Origin: Mycolicibacterium confluentis
GTDB lineage: Bacteria > Actinomycetota > Actinomycetes > Mycobacteriales > Mycobacteriaceae
Length of the DNA stretch: 64,000 bases
Assembly: GCF_010729895.1 (NCBI RefSeq)
Contig: NZ_AP022612.1
Location: 434,001 to 498,000, forward strand
Reading direction: 5' to 3'
The translations under genes were made by a program, and so were the position numbers. Below, one piece after another: positions 40,747 through 48,907 of this stretch (positions are counted from its first letter, which is position 1; the number at the start of each line of letters is the position of its first letter). The notes under the pieces are model-generated. The model saw only the letters and a program-made list of their open reading frames with translations, searched no databases and was not told the origin of the DNA.

Positions 40747-41583
40747 ATGACAGACACGAGCGCGTTGCAGGACCGCTTCCGGATGAGCCTGCCGGAGACT
40801 CGCACCACCCTCGGCCGGGTGGATGCGTGGTGGCGGGCCGCCACCCACCTGGCGCACCGGCTTCCCGGGGGAAGTCGGCCAGCGGTGGCGGCCGCCACGC
40901 TCACCTACGCGCACCTGAATCGGATGATCGTGCGCCGTGACGAGCGGATCCGCTTCATCCTCGGAGTGACCGAGGCGGCGCCGGCCCTGGCCGCCGTCGC
41001 GCAGATGGAGGGGACGACGACCCCCGGCCGCCTGTGCAAGGCCGCGGCGGATTCCTGCGGTCACAACTTCACGCTGGCCCACGCGATCGGCGCGGTGCTC
41101 GGGGAGCCCGGCCTGACCGTCGCGGCGATGGTCGGAGAGGACGAGGCGGTGTCGGCCTGGCCGATCCGCGCGCTGCACGACCCGACCCGTGACGGTGCGG
41201 TGCTGCCGATCCTGTACCGGCCGACGATGGATCGCGACGAACTGCGCCGCGTGTTCCGGCCGCGGGGTTGGGAGCCGATCGAGATCGGTGAGGTGGGCTG
41301 CATCTCGCACGGCGCGCACTCGGCCGAACTGCACCGGTGCTTCGCCGCGGCGCTGTATGTGGCCCTCGACGAGATCGCCGCGCTCACGGCCGCCGCGGCG
41401 GCGGGCGACGCACAACCGCAGGCGCACTGGCCGATGCTGGTGTTGCGCCTGCCCGCCAGCTGGCCACCCGCCGCGGAATCCGATGAGGTCGCCGCGAACT
41501 GGTTTGACGCCGACGGCCGTCCGATCCCTGAGATCGCGCAGGCCGCGCCGTCCGGAGATCTGCGGATGAGCGCCGAATGGTGA
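40747..41583 (+). CDS. Unrecognised protein, candidate DosR-regulated gene
   Basis: A 278-residue protein starting at ATG 40747; an in-frame ATG at 40648 would add 33 residues with no similarity in style. I do not recognise a family. Visible features are MIVRRDERIRFILGVTEAAP, two Cys in GRLCKAAADSCGHNF, and GCISHGAHSAELHRCFAAAL with two more Cys and three His. These could coordinate a metal or form disulfides. The C-terminus is acidic and Trp-containing. It is divergent from devR across a DosR-type box. A nitroreductase or universal-stress assignment was considered and not supported. Confidence 0.7.
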   Translation: MTDTSALQDRFRMSLPETRTTLGRVDAWWRAATHLAHRLPGGSRPAVAAATLTYAHLNRMIVRRDERIRFILGVTEAAPALAAVAQMEGTTTPGRLCKAAADSCGHNFTLAHAIGAVLGEPGLTVAAMVGEDEAVSAWPIRALHDPTRDGAVLPILYRPTMDRDELRRVFRPRGWEPIEIGEVGCISHGAHSAELHRCFAAALYVALDEIAALTAAAAAGDAQPQAHWPMLVLRLPASWPPAAESDEVAANWFDADGRPIPEIAQAAPSGDLRMSAEW

Positions 41584-41594
41584 GGTCAATGGCC

Positions 41595-41600
41595 TAGGCT
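41595..41600 (+). promoter_or_regulatory. -10 hexamer, leaderless holin-like gene
   Basis: TAGGCT ends 6 bases before the GTG at 41607. Confidence 0.4.
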
Positions 41601-41606
41601 CAGCAC

Positions 41607-41990
41607 GTGATTCGTCTGCTGCTGCACGCCCTGGTGTTCCTCGGGTCGTCGACGATCGGGCTGCTGGTCGCGAACTGGCTGGTGCCCGGAGTGGAAGTGC
41701 ACCTGTCCGGATTCCTGGTCGCGGTCCTGATCTTCGCGGTCGCACAGGCGATCCTGGCGCCGTTCTTCCTGAAGATGGCCAGCCGGTACGCGTCGGCGTT
41801 CCTGGGCGGCATCGGCCTGGTGTCCACGCTGGCGGCGCTGATCCTGGCGTCGGTCTTGACCGACGGGCTGACCATCCGGGGCATCGGATCCTGGGTCGCC
41901 GGCACCGTCGTGGTGTGGGTGGTGACGGCCATTGCGACGCTGCTGCTGCCGGCGTTGGTGCTCAAGAAGAAGAAGGCGTCCGCCGCCTAA
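41607..41990 (+). CDS. Phage-holin-4-like four-TM membrane protein
   Basis: A 127-residue membrane protein with four hydrophobic helices (about residues 4-24, 33-52, 58-82 and 92-117) and a Lys-rich tail (LKKKKASAA). The pattern, with TIGLLVANWLVPGVEVHLSG at the N-terminus, fits the PF04020 group of holin-like proteins found in most actinobacteria. Its role is not established. The GTG follows TAGGCT by six bases. Its stop overlaps the convergent cupin gene by four bases. Confidence 0.78.
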   Translation: MIRLLLHALVFLGSSTIGLLVANWLVPGVEVHLSGFLVAVLIFAVAQAILAPFFLKMASRYASAFLGGIGLVSTLAALILASVLTDGLTIRGIGSWVAGTVVVWVVTAIATLLLPALVLKKKKASAA

Positions 41991-42424
41991 CCGTGCATCG
42001 TGAAGTCGGCGAAGTCGAAGCCCGGCACCACGACACAACTCACCAGCACGGGTTCGTTGCCCGCCGGTCGTGCCCGCTGCCACTGCCGCGGCGGCACCAG
42101 GACCTGCGGGCTCTCACCCGCCGCGAGGTCGCTTCCGAGCAGAATCTCTGTCGCACTGTCCTTTTCGGGCCCGATCTCGAGCACCAACGGCCCCCCGCGA
42201 TGGAAGAACCAGAGTTCCGCGCTGCGCACCGTGTGCCAGGCTGACTGCTGCCCAGGCATCAGCAGGAACAGGATTGCGGTGCCCGCACTGCGCCCTCCGG
42301 TGTAGTCCGTGGGCAGCGCGGTCGGCGGGATGGTCAGATCGCTGCGCCATGTCTCCCGGTACCAACCCCCTTCGGGGTGGGGTCCCAGTCCGAGGTCCTG
42401 CGCCCAATCCGGGAGTTCAGTCAT
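41987..42424 (-). CDS. DUF985 cupin-fold protein
   Basis: A 145-residue protein of the DUF985 (YML079w-like) cupin family. Typical elements are LGPHPEGGWYRETWRSD near the start, ILFLLMPGQQSAWHTVRSAE with probable metal-binding His, and a C-terminal VPGFDFADFTMHG. The fold resembles metal-dependent sugar or cytokinin-type epimerases, but no reaction is known. The start ATG 42424 was chosen because the conserved region begins directly after it. It ends in a four-base overlap with the holin-like gene. Confidence 0.85.
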   Translation of the reverse strand: MTELPDWAQDLGLGPHPEGGWYRETWRSDLTIPPTALPTDYTGGRSAGTAILFLLMPGQQSAWHTVRSAELWFFHRGGPLVLEIGPEKDSATEILLGSDLAAGESPQVLVPPRQWQRARPAGNEPVLVSCVVVPGFDFADFTMHG

Positions 42425-42447
42425 CGCCACAGCGTAGAGAAAACCGG

Positions 42448-42477
42448 TTGCCGCCGGGTCACAACCGCGGCTACCGT
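42448..42477 (+). promoter_or_regulatory. Promoter of the ABC-F leader (-35 and -10)
   Basis: TTGCCG (42448-42453) and TACCGT (42472-42477) are separated by 18 bases. The predicted start, 7 bases after the -10, is the GTG of a short upstream ORF at 42485. Confidence 0.6.
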
Positions 42478-42484
42478 GGCCGGC

Positions 42485-42517
42485 GTGGATGACTCCAAGG
42501 CTCCGACCGCGCGCTGA
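42485..42517 (+). CDS. Leaderless 10-codon upstream ORF before ABC-F gene
   Basis: GTG at 42485 opens a frame encoding MDDSKAPTAR and ends TGA at 42515-42517, 51 bases before the ABC-F start. It would be the first codon of the mRNA. Short leader ORFs of this kind control antibiotic-inducible resistance genes by ribosome stalling. Function here is an inference from layout. Confidence 0.5.
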   Translation: MDDSKAPTAR

Positions 42518-42526
42518 GAGCCTCTT

Positions 42527-42560
42527 CAGGTTCAGCGCATTCCGTTCGCTGAAACGCCTG
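42527..42560 (+). promoter_or_regulatory. Hairpin in ABC-F leader, next to the ribosome-binding site
   Basis: TTCAGCG (42531-42537) pairs with CGCTGAA (42547-42553), and CAGG (42527-42530) with CCTG (42557-42560), giving an 11-bp stem with a 3-base bulge and a 9-base loop. It ends at the first base of the GGAGG ribosome-binding site (42560-42564), so folding would limit translation of the ABC-F gene. Confidence 0.5.
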
Positions 42561-42568
42561 GAGGCAAC

Positions 42569-44131
42569 ATGTCCGTCATTCTCACTGAACTCGGCTTCAC
42601 CTGGCCCGACGGGGCCGTCGCACTGCACGGGATCACCGGCACGTTCGGCCCTGGCGCCACGGGCCTCGTCGGTGACAACGGTTCGGGTAAGTCGACGCTG
42701 CTGCGTCTGATCGCCGGCGACCTCACCCCCACCTCGGGCAGCATCGGGATCGACGGCGACGTCGGATACCTGCACCAGAACCTGACATTGCACGTCGAGG
42801 ACACCGCCGCCGACCTGCTCGGTATCTCGAAACTCCTTGCTGCGCTGCGGGCGATCGAGGCCGGACAGACCGCCGAGGTGCTGTTCGACACCGTGGGCGA
42901 CGACTGGGACGTCGAAGCCCGGGCCCGTGCGCTGCTGGACGAGATCGGTGTGGGCTCAGTGACTCTGGACCGCCGGGTAGGGGAGATGTCGGGTGGGGAG
43001 GCGATGCTGGTCGCGCTTGCAGGAGTCCGGTTGCGGCGCACCGCGGTGACGCTGCTCGACGAGCCCACCAACAACCTCGACCGCGCGGCCCGCGCTGCGG
43101 TGTACGCGATGGTCGAGCGGTGGCCGGGCGTCGTGATCGTGGTCAGCCACGACACGACGCTGCTGGACCAGCTGTCGAACACCGCCGACATCCATGCCGG
43201 CCGGCTGACGGTGTTCGGCGGGCCGTACCAACAGTGGCGCGCGCACCTGCAGGCCGAGCAGGACGCGGCCGTGCAGGCCGCGCGCACCGCCGAACAGGCG
43301 GTCAAGGTGGAGAAGCGTCACAGGGTCGAAGCCGAGACCACACTGGCCCGCCGGCTTCGGACGGCGCAGCGCACCCGCGACAGCGTGCCGCGGATCGTCG
43401 CGAACATGCGCGCATCGGCGGCGCAGGTGTCGGCGGGCAGGCTGCGCAGCGGTCACGACGACCGGTTGCAGGCCGCCCGGCAGGCCGCCGACGACGCCTC
43501 GGCCCGGGTGCGGATCGACGAGCACATCCGGGTCGAACTGCCGGATCCGCAACTTCCCGCGGGCCGGCAGTTGGCCGCGGTCGAGGGCGGCGACGGCACG
43601 CTGTACGTCACGGGTCCCGAGCGCATCGCGCTCATCGGTCCCAACGGTGTCGGCAAGACGACGTTCCTCGAAGATCTCATGCGCTCGGACGCCCTGCGCA
43701 CCGACCGGGTGGGCTTTCTGCCGCAGCGACTCGACGGGCTTGACGACGCGGCGACCGTTCTTGAGACGGTGTGGTCCGCGGCGCCCGACATCGATGCCGA
43801 GACCATCCGGGGCCAACTGGCCCGGTTCCTGCTGCGCGGTGACAGCGTGCACCGCACGGTGGGAGGGCTGTCTGGAGGGGAGCGGTTCCGGGTGGCGTTG
43901 GCCCGGCTGCTTTTGGCCGAACCGCCGTCGCAGCTGGTGATCCTCGACGAGCCGACCAACAATCTCGACGTCACCAGCGTCGATCAGTTGGTCGACGCGC
44001 TCACCGCCTACCGCGGCGCCCTGCTGGTGGTCAGCCACGACGACGCGTTCCTGGCGCGCCTCGGCATCGATCGACTCTGGGAGATGTCGGAGGCCGGGCG
44101 GATCCGTGAAACGGATAGGGTCGAACCATGA
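42569..44131 (+). CDS. ABC-F family ATPase (ribosome-protection type)
   Basis: A 520-residue soluble protein with two ATPase domains in tandem and no membrane helices. The first has Walker A GDNGSGKST and LLDEPTNNLD; the second has GPNGVGKTT, LSGGERFRVALARL and LILDEPTNNLD-type (LVILDEPTNNLD). Between them, about residues 225-315 are a charged helical linker. This is the ABC-F layout, whose members bind the ribosome E site and some displace antibiotics. The linker length and the leader with its uORF favour a resistance role, but a translation-factor role is also possible. It is followed by coupled membrane-protein and GNAT genes. Confidence 0.88.
   Translation: MSVILTELGFTWPDGAVALHGITGTFGPGATGLVGDNGSGKSTLLRLIAGDLTPTSGSIGIDGDVGYLHQNLTLHVEDTAADLLGISKLLAALRAIEAGQTAEVLFDTVGDDWDVEARARALLDEIGVGSVTLDRRVGEMSGGEAMLVALAGVRLRRTAVTLLDEPTNNLDRAARAAVYAMVERWPGVVIVVSHDTTLLDQLSNTADIHAGRLTVFGGPYQQWRAHLQAEQDAAVQAARTAEQAVKVEKRHRVEAETTLARRLRTAQRTRDSVPRIVANMRASAAQVSAGRLRSGHDDRLQAARQAADDASARVRIDEHIRVELPDPQLPAGRQLAAVEGGDGTLYVTGPERIALIGPNGVGKTTFLEDLMRSDALRTDRVGFLPQRLDGLDDAATVLETVWSAAPDIDAETIRGQLARFLLRGDSVHRTVGGLSGGERFRVALARLLLAEPPSQLVILDEPTNNLDVTSVDQLVDALTAYRGALLVVSHDDAFLARLGIDRLWEMSEAGRIRETDRVEP
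44116..44121 (+). promoter_or_regulatory. -10 hexamer, possible internal leaderless promoter
   Basis: TAGGGT inside the end of the ABC-F gene ends 6 bases before the ATG at 44128. Confidence 0.4.
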
Positions 44132-44556
44132 TCCGTATCCGTCCCGGGTGGCTGGTGGCGCTGTGCGCGGGCGTGCTCGCCGTCAGTGTCTGGCTGCCGT
44201 GGCTCACGACGTCGGCCAACGGCGGCGGTCGTGTGAGCGCCATCGGCGGTGCCGTCGGCAGCCTGGACCTGCCGCCGAGGTTCGGGGTGGGGCAGCTGAT
44301 CGTGCTGTTGACCTCGACCCTGGCGGTCGCGGCCGCGATGGCCGCGCGGGGGCTGTCCCAGAAGTGGGCGGCCGTTGTCGCCCTCGCGATTTCGGTGGCC
44401 GTGACGGCGTTGACGGTGCTCTACCACCACCTGTTCGTCGGGGGCGATGTGGTCGCCGGCTACGGGTTCTACATCGGTCTGTGCAGTGCCGTTGCCGCGG
44501 TGGGGTTTTCGGTCTGGACCCTGATCCAGGCCCTGTCGGCCGGGCGTCGACGGTGA
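44128..44556 (+). CDS. Four-TM membrane protein of unknown function
   Basis: A 142-residue protein with hydrophobic segments at about 8-26, 52-72, 80-98 and 112-135. It has a conserved-looking WLPWLTTSANGGG loop after the first helix and a basic tail (SAGRRR). No family was recognised. It overlaps the ABC-F stop by four bases and the GNAT gene by four bases, so all three genes form one operon, although an internal promoter is possible. Confidence 0.75.
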   Translation: MIRIRPGWLVALCAGVLAVSVWLPWLTTSANGGGRVSAIGGAVGSLDLPPRFGVGQLIVLLTSTLAVAAAMAARGLSQKWAAVVALAISVAVTALTVLYHHLFVGGDVVAGYGFYIGLCSAVAAVGFSVWTLIQALSAGRRR

Positions 44557-45155
44557 CGCGGTTCGTCGAACCGGTCCGCCTGCAGGGGCAGCGGTGGGTG
44601 TCGTTGGAGCCGCTGCTCACCGACCACGTCCCGGAGATCGCGACGGCCGCGGCCGACGGTGACAGCGGCAGCCTGTGGTTCACCGCGGCCCCCGGCGAGC
44701 GCACCGCCGACGCATGGGTGCAGCGCATGCTCGACCTGCAGGCCGACGGGCACGGCCTGACCTTCGTGGTGCGTCGGCTGTCGGACGGCGCTCTCGTAGG
44801 CTCGTCGAGCTATCTCAACGTCGACCCGCCCAACCGCAGGCTCGAGATCGGCGCCACGTGGTACTCGGGTTCGGCCCGCCGCACCGGGGTGAACGCCGAG
44901 ACCAAGCTCCTGATGCTGCGGCACGCCTTCGAGCAGTTGGACTGTGTGGCAGTCGAATTCCGCACCCACTTCTTCAACCGGACCAGCCGCGCAGCCATCG
45001 AGCGACTCGGCGCCAAACAGGATGGCATCCTGCGCAGTCATCAACTGCTGGCCGACGGGTCGCGCCGCGACACCGTGGTGTATTCGATTCTGGACATCGA
45101 GTGGCCCGCGGCGCGCAACAACCTGCAGTTCCGCCTGGACCGCCACAGCGACTAG
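44553..45155 (+). CDS. GNAT-family N-acetyltransferase (RimJ/RimL type)
   Basis: A 200-residue acetyltransferase starting at GTG 44553. It carries RFVEPVRLQGQRWVSLEPL, LTFVVRRLSDGALVGSSSYL (about residues 62-85), IGATWYSGSARRTGVNAETK and HFFNRTSRAAIERLGAKQDG, the usual acetyl-CoA site of RimJ/RimL proteins. It could acetylate a ribosomal protein N-terminus or an amine-containing compound. The operon with an ABC-F ATPase suggests stress or resistance. It converges on the HxlR gene, with the stops overlapping by four bases. Confidence 0.85.
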   Translation: MTRFVEPVRLQGQRWVSLEPLLTDHVPEIATAAADGDSGSLWFTAAPGERTADAWVQRMLDLQADGHGLTFVVRRLSDGALVGSSSYLNVDPPNRRLEIGATWYSGSARRTGVNAETKLLMLRHAFEQLDCVAVEFRTHFFNRTSRAAIERLGAKQDGILRSHQLLADGSRRDTVVYSILDIEWPAARNNLQFRLDRHSD

Positions 45156-46072
45156 GTCGTGACGGTCTCGACCAGCACGTCGTCACCCGACAGCGCTTTC
45201 GCGCACTGATCGCAGGCCACCCGCGCGGTGAACCGCTCACCGCAGGCCCGGTGCGTCAGCACCACCGCGGGCCCCTCCGGTGCGTGGAACCAGTGCTGAC
45301 CCCACTCCAGCGCCGTGACGAGCACGCCGAAGAACGCCCGGCCCTTATCCGTCAGCAGGTACTCGTCCGACCCCGACAGCACACCGTTGGCGACGAAGGC
45401 GCGCAGACGGGCCGAGACGGACGCCGGTGGTGCGCCCAATTGTCTTTGGAAGTCACCGAATCGGCTGGCCCCCAAAAAGGCTGCGATGAGGATGGCCGCC
45501 GACCACCGGTTCCCGAACACGCTCATGGTCTCCGGATACAGGCCCGGCGGTCCCGTCGCACCGCCCCTGCGGCGCGTGACGGTGATGGGCGTGGACCGCT
45601 CCCAGGAACCACTCGGTCCCCACCGCAACTTGACGTCGGTGTCGGTGCTGGGTGCGGTGCACGCGCCACACGTCAGCAGCGGCGTGAACAGCGCCCCGCA
45701 CGTGTCGTGCCGCATGGCTGGCAACTGGGCGACGTGGTCGGGCACCCAGCGCCGCTCCCAGTCCCAGATCAGCAGCATCATGGGCCACAGGGCGCGCCCA
45801 CGCGGCGTTAGCAGGTACTCGGTGCGCGGCGGATTCACCTGGTACTCACGCTGTTCGAGCATCGCCTCGCCGGTCAAGCCCCGCAGTCGCGTGGTCAGCA
45901 CCGCGTTCGAGATCGGCAGCCTGGCCAGGTACTCGCCGAACCGCGTCGCGCCCAGCAGCGACTGCTGCACGATCAGCAGATTCCACTCGTCGCCGAGCAG
46001 TCCGAGCATGCGACTGACGGCGTTGGGCGCACCCGCCTCGAGTTCGGTGCGGACGTGGCCCAGCGTGCTCAC
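45152..46072 (-). CDS. Tandem HxlR-type winged-helix regulator
   Basis: A 306-residue protein with two HxlR domains. The first (about residues 15-125) has LGDEWNLLIVQQSLLGATRF and SNAVLTTRLRGLTG. The second (about 180-290) has FGNRWSAAILIAAFLGASRF and SVSARLRAFVANGVL. Between and after them are CxxC pairs (LTCGACTA, ARVACDQCAKA). HxlR proteins usually dimerise; a tandem version could act as a pseudo-dimer, and the Cys pairs could bind metal or sense redox. It starts directly at the carotenoid oxygenase stop, so it is the last gene of a three-gene operon. Confidence 0.85.
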   Translation of the reverse strand: MSTLGHVRTELEAGAPNAVSRMLGLLGDEWNLLIVQQSLLGATRFGEYLARLPISNAVLTTRLRGLTGEAMLEQREYQVNPPRTEYLLTPRGRALWPMMLLIWDWERRWVPDHVAQLPAMRHDTCGALFTPLLTCGACTAPSTDTDVKLRWGPSGSWERSTPITVTRRRGGATGPPGLYPETMSVFGNRWSAAILIAAFLGASRFGDFQRQLGAPPASVSARLRAFVANGVLSGSDEYLLTDKGRAFFGVLVTALEWGQHWFHAPEGPAVVLTHRACGERFTARVACDQCAKALSGDDVLVETVTT

Positions 46073-47590
46073 TCACATACCGATCGCCGCGGCCGCGGAG
46101 TCGTCGGTGCGCCACCGGCGCAGTTCGCCGCCGGCCACCCACGTCGAATGCGTTCCGCTGGAGACCCGTTCGGGCAGCGCCAGCTTGCACACCGGACCGT
46201 CGGCCACGCGTGCGGCGTCGAACACCAGGCAGTAGGAGGCGTCGGTGTTCATGTCGGTGGTGATGGTGACCAGGTAGCCGTCGTCCTCGGCGGCCGAGCC
46301 GACTCGCGGCGCCATCGCGGTTTCGCTGCCGTACACGCCCTCACCGAACGAGAAACGTTCCTCGGCACCGGTTTTCAGGTCATGTCGCATCAGGCCGTCG
46401 AACAGGAACCAACCCGGCTTGCCGGTGGCGGCCCACGCGTAGCGGTAGTCGCGGCCGGTGTGGGCGCCGTTGATCATGCCGAACTCGCTGATCGAGTCGG
46501 TCAGTCGCTCCTCGCGGGTCTCGCCCGTGACCAGGTTGAATCGCCACCGGTGCAGTCGGGTCTGCAGACGGTCGAGCGCCAGGAACCGGAACATCTTCTG
46601 CCACTTGTCGTCGGTGTCGACGTCCACCGGGGCCGGATCGTCCTCGAAGAACCCGTCGAGCACGATCTCGTCGCCGTCCTCGTAGGCGTTGGTGAAGTGC
46701 AGCACGAACGTCGGGTCGGCCTCGAACCACTTGACGTCCCCCGCCCCGCCGCGGCGCGGCACCACGGCGAACCGCGACGGCATGTCGGGGTGGAAGCCCG
46801 GCAGGTGGATGTTGGCCTCCAACAGCTTGGGATCCCAGAACAGCGGGAAGTCGTTGAAGATGGCGTAGTTCTCGGTGAACGCCATGTCGTGCGGCAGGCG
46901 TGGGCCGGGCAGTTCGATGTCGGCGGTGTGCACCACGGTGTTGGTCTCGTCGACCACGCCGTAGCGCAGGTAGGGCGCCTGCTTGGAGTAGCTGAAGTAC
47001 AGCAGTTCACCGGTGCGATCGTCGACCTTGGGGTGCGCCGACACGCCCCAGTCTGAGGGGAACCCGCCGTTCCATTCCTCCTTGCCCAGCGTCTCGGCTG
47101 TGTACGGGTTCAGCCGGTACAGGTCGCCGCACTGCCAGAAACTGGTGAGCGCGACGCCGCGGTGCACGACGACGTCGGTGCTGGAGGCATCCTTCATCAG
47201 AGTCCTTGCGCCCCAACCATAGTCGCGCTTGGCGGCCTGGATGGGCTCGGCAACGCCCGGCCACAGTGCGCCGCCGGCCTCGTTCTCTTCGAGGAACCCA
47301 TCGGTGCGCACGAACCGGTTGCGGTAGAACGCCTTCCCGTCGCGGAAGCCCACCACGTGCAGCATCCCGTCACCGTCGAACGGGTGGTAGAAGGTCAGCG
47401 AAGGATGCAGGGGGTTCTCGGTGTTGCGCAGGTACACGCCGTCGAGGTCGCGGGGGATCTCACCCTCGAGCACCGTCAGATCGTCGGCCTGCCACTCGGT
47501 GTTCTGCGGTCGCCACGGCCCGGCGCGGTACGGGTGATCGTCGTCCTCGGGCAGTGTCGACAGAAGCTTGCCGATCACATCGGTGTTCAT
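46073..47590 (-). CDS. Carotenoid cleavage oxygenase (Rv0913c-like)
   Basis: A 505-residue member of the RPE65/carotenoid oxygenase family. The seven-bladed propeller uses four His as iron ligands; candidates include VSAHPKVDDRT, LPHDMAFTENYAIF, FVLHFTNAYEDGD and SSGTHSTWV near the C-terminus. FDGDGMLHVVGFRDGKAFYR near residue 75 is typical. M. tuberculosis Rv0913c cleaves carotenoids and apocarotenoids in vitro. It is second in an operon after the thiolase gene, with only one base between them. The physiological substrate is unknown. Confidence 0.9.
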   Translation of the reverse strand: MNTDVIGKLLSTLPEDDDHPYRAGPWRPQNTEWQADDLTVLEGEIPRDLDGVYLRNTENPLHPSLTFYHPFDGDGMLHVVGFRDGKAFYRNRFVRTDGFLEENEAGGALWPGVAEPIQAAKRDYGWGARTLMKDASSTDVVVHRGVALTSFWQCGDLYRLNPYTAETLGKEEWNGGFPSDWGVSAHPKVDDRTGELLYFSYSKQAPYLRYGVVDETNTVVHTADIELPGPRLPHDMAFTENYAIFNDFPLFWDPKLLEANIHLPGFHPDMPSRFAVVPRRGGAGDVKWFEADPTFVLHFTNAYEDGDEIVLDGFFEDDPAPVDVDTDDKWQKMFRFLALDRLQTRLHRWRFNLVTGETREERLTDSISEFGMINGAHTGRDYRYAWAATGKPGWFLFDGLMRHDLKTGAEERFSFGEGVYGSETAMAPRVGSAAEDDGYLVTITTDMNTDASYCLVFDAARVADGPVCKLALPERVSSGTHSTWVAGGELRRWRTDDSAAAAIGM

Positions 47591-47591
47591 C

Positions 47592-48806
47592 TCAGTTCTC
47601 TCCTTGGGACACTACGAAACTCACGGTCGTGGCGGTGCTGCCGCCGATGTTCAGGGTCGCGAAACTGCTGGCGTCTTCGACTTGGTAGTCACCCGCCGTG
47701 CCGCTGACCTGGCGGCTCGCGTCCAGCAGCATGCGGATACCGGTCGCGCCCACGGGGTGTCCGCCGCCGATCAGTCCGCCGCTGGGGTTGATCGGCAGTC
47801 GTCCGCCGATCTCGATCTCGCCGCTCTCGATCGCCTTCCAGGATTCACCGGGTCCGGTCAGGCCGATGTGGTCGATCGCCAGGTACTCGCTGGGCGTGAA
47901 GCAGTCGTGCACCTCGAAGCCGCCGAGGTCGTCAAGGGTGACACGGGCGCGGGTCAGCGCGTCCTGCACCGCGTCGCGCACATGCGGAAGCACGTGGGGA
48001 TCGTCGGCCGAGCGCGTGAGCTTCTGCTGAAGCCCAAGGCCGACGGTGCGATGCCCCCACCCTTCGATGCGGGCCATCGGACGGGCCGACGGGTGGTCGC
48101 GCAGCCAGGCGTCGGTGACAAGGACGATGCCGGCGCCGCCGTCGGTCATCTGGCTGCAGTCCAGGCGCCGGATCCGGCCCTCGGTGACGGGGTTGTTGAC
48201 GTCATCGGCGGTGATCGGGTCGGGGACCACCCAGTCCCGCGTCTGAGCCAGCGGGTTATTGCGCGCATTGGCGAAGTTGAGCGTGGCGATCGCGCGCAGG
48301 TGCTGCTCATCGAGGCCATAGCGGCGGTCGTACTCGTCGGCGACCAGGCTGAACATGTACGGCCACATGTAGCTGCAGTCCTGGCCCTCGTGCCCGGTCC
48401 AGGCGGCCGCACCGAGATTCGCCGCGCCCACGTCGCCCGGCACGGTCTTCTCCAACTCGACGCCCACGACCAGAGCGATGCCGTAGTTGCCTGCCCGCAG
48501 ATCGGCGATGGCTGCGAGGGTCGCGACGCTGCCCGAGGCGCAGGCGGCCTCGTGCCGGGTCGCGGGCAGGCCCCACAGGTCGTCGTGCACGGTGGCTGGC
48601 ATCGCGCCGAGGTGGCCCTGGCTCGCGAACATCTCGCCGAACGCATTCGCGACGTGGATGACCTCGATGTCGGCGGCGTCCACTCGTGATCGCTGCAGCG
48701 TGTGCTCGACGATCTCGGAGGTCAGTCCGGCGAAGTCGACGCCTTCGCGACTGAGGTTTCTGGCGAAGTCGCTCTGGTACCCGCCGAGTACCCACACACC
48801 CGTCAT
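47592..48806 (-). CDS. Thiolase/lipid-transfer family protein (Rv0914c-like)
   Basis: A 404-residue thiolase-superfamily protein starting MTGVWVLGGYQSDFARNL. The Cys of the thiolase site lies in HEAACASGSVATLAA (about residue 85). The C-terminal half has EVHDCFTPSEYLAIDHIGLT (His/Cys region) and NPSGGLIGGGHPVGATG, the hallmark glycine loop. In mycobacteria this group (SCP-x or lipid transfer type) cleaves or forms carbon-carbon bonds on steroid or lipid CoA esters. A -10 TACCGT lies 8 bases before the ATG (48820-48815). It leads the operon. Confidence 0.88.
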   Translation of the reverse strand: MTGVWVLGGYQSDFARNLSREGVDFAGLTSEIVEHTLQRSRVDAADIEVIHVANAFGEMFASQGHLGAMPATVHDDLWGLPATRHEAACASGSVATLAAIADLRAGNYGIALVVGVELEKTVPGDVGAANLGAAAWTGHEGQDCSYMWPYMFSLVADEYDRRYGLDEQHLRAIATLNFANARNNPLAQTRDWVVPDPITADDVNNPVTEGRIRRLDCSQMTDGGAGIVLVTDAWLRDHPSARPMARIEGWGHRTVGLGLQQKLTRSADDPHVLPHVRDAVQDALTRARVTLDDLGGFEVHDCFTPSEYLAIDHIGLTGPGESWKAIESGEIEIGGRLPINPSGGLIGGGHPVGATGIRMLLDASRQVSGTAGDYQVEDASSFATLNIGGSTATTVSFVVSQGEN

Positions 48807-48814
48807 GCGGTGCG

Positions 48815-48820
48815 ACGGTA
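48815..48820 (-). promoter_or_regulatory. -10 hexamer for thiolase-carotenoid oxygenase operon
   Basis: TACCGT on the minus strand ends 8 bases before the ATG at 48806. Confidence 0.4.
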
Positions 48821-48874
48821 CTACAACTAACAGAGTGACTCTAGGGGTGTGCCGGATCCCCCGGGGGTTCGGCC

Positions 48875-48901
48875 CCGCCGGCACTCGGTCTGAACCGGCG
48901 G
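48875..48901. repeat. Hairpin with 7-bp perfect arms in the thiolase-GAF intergenic region
   Basis: CCGCCGG (48875-48881) and CCGGCGG (48895-48901) are perfect arms around 13 bases. The role is unknown; it lies next to the larger palindrome at 48908-48937. Confidence 0.4.
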
Positions 48902-48907
48902 AACCTG

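Noticed and set aside
40747..41583. Assignment of this gene as a nitroreductase or universal stress protein
   Set aside because: Those families are typical DosR targets, but no FMN or USP ATP-binding motif is visible in this sequence.
45152..46072. A fusion or duplication error in the tandem HxlR gene
   Set aside because: Both halves keep a complete domain and differ in sequence, so it is a true tandem protein rather than an assembly artefact.
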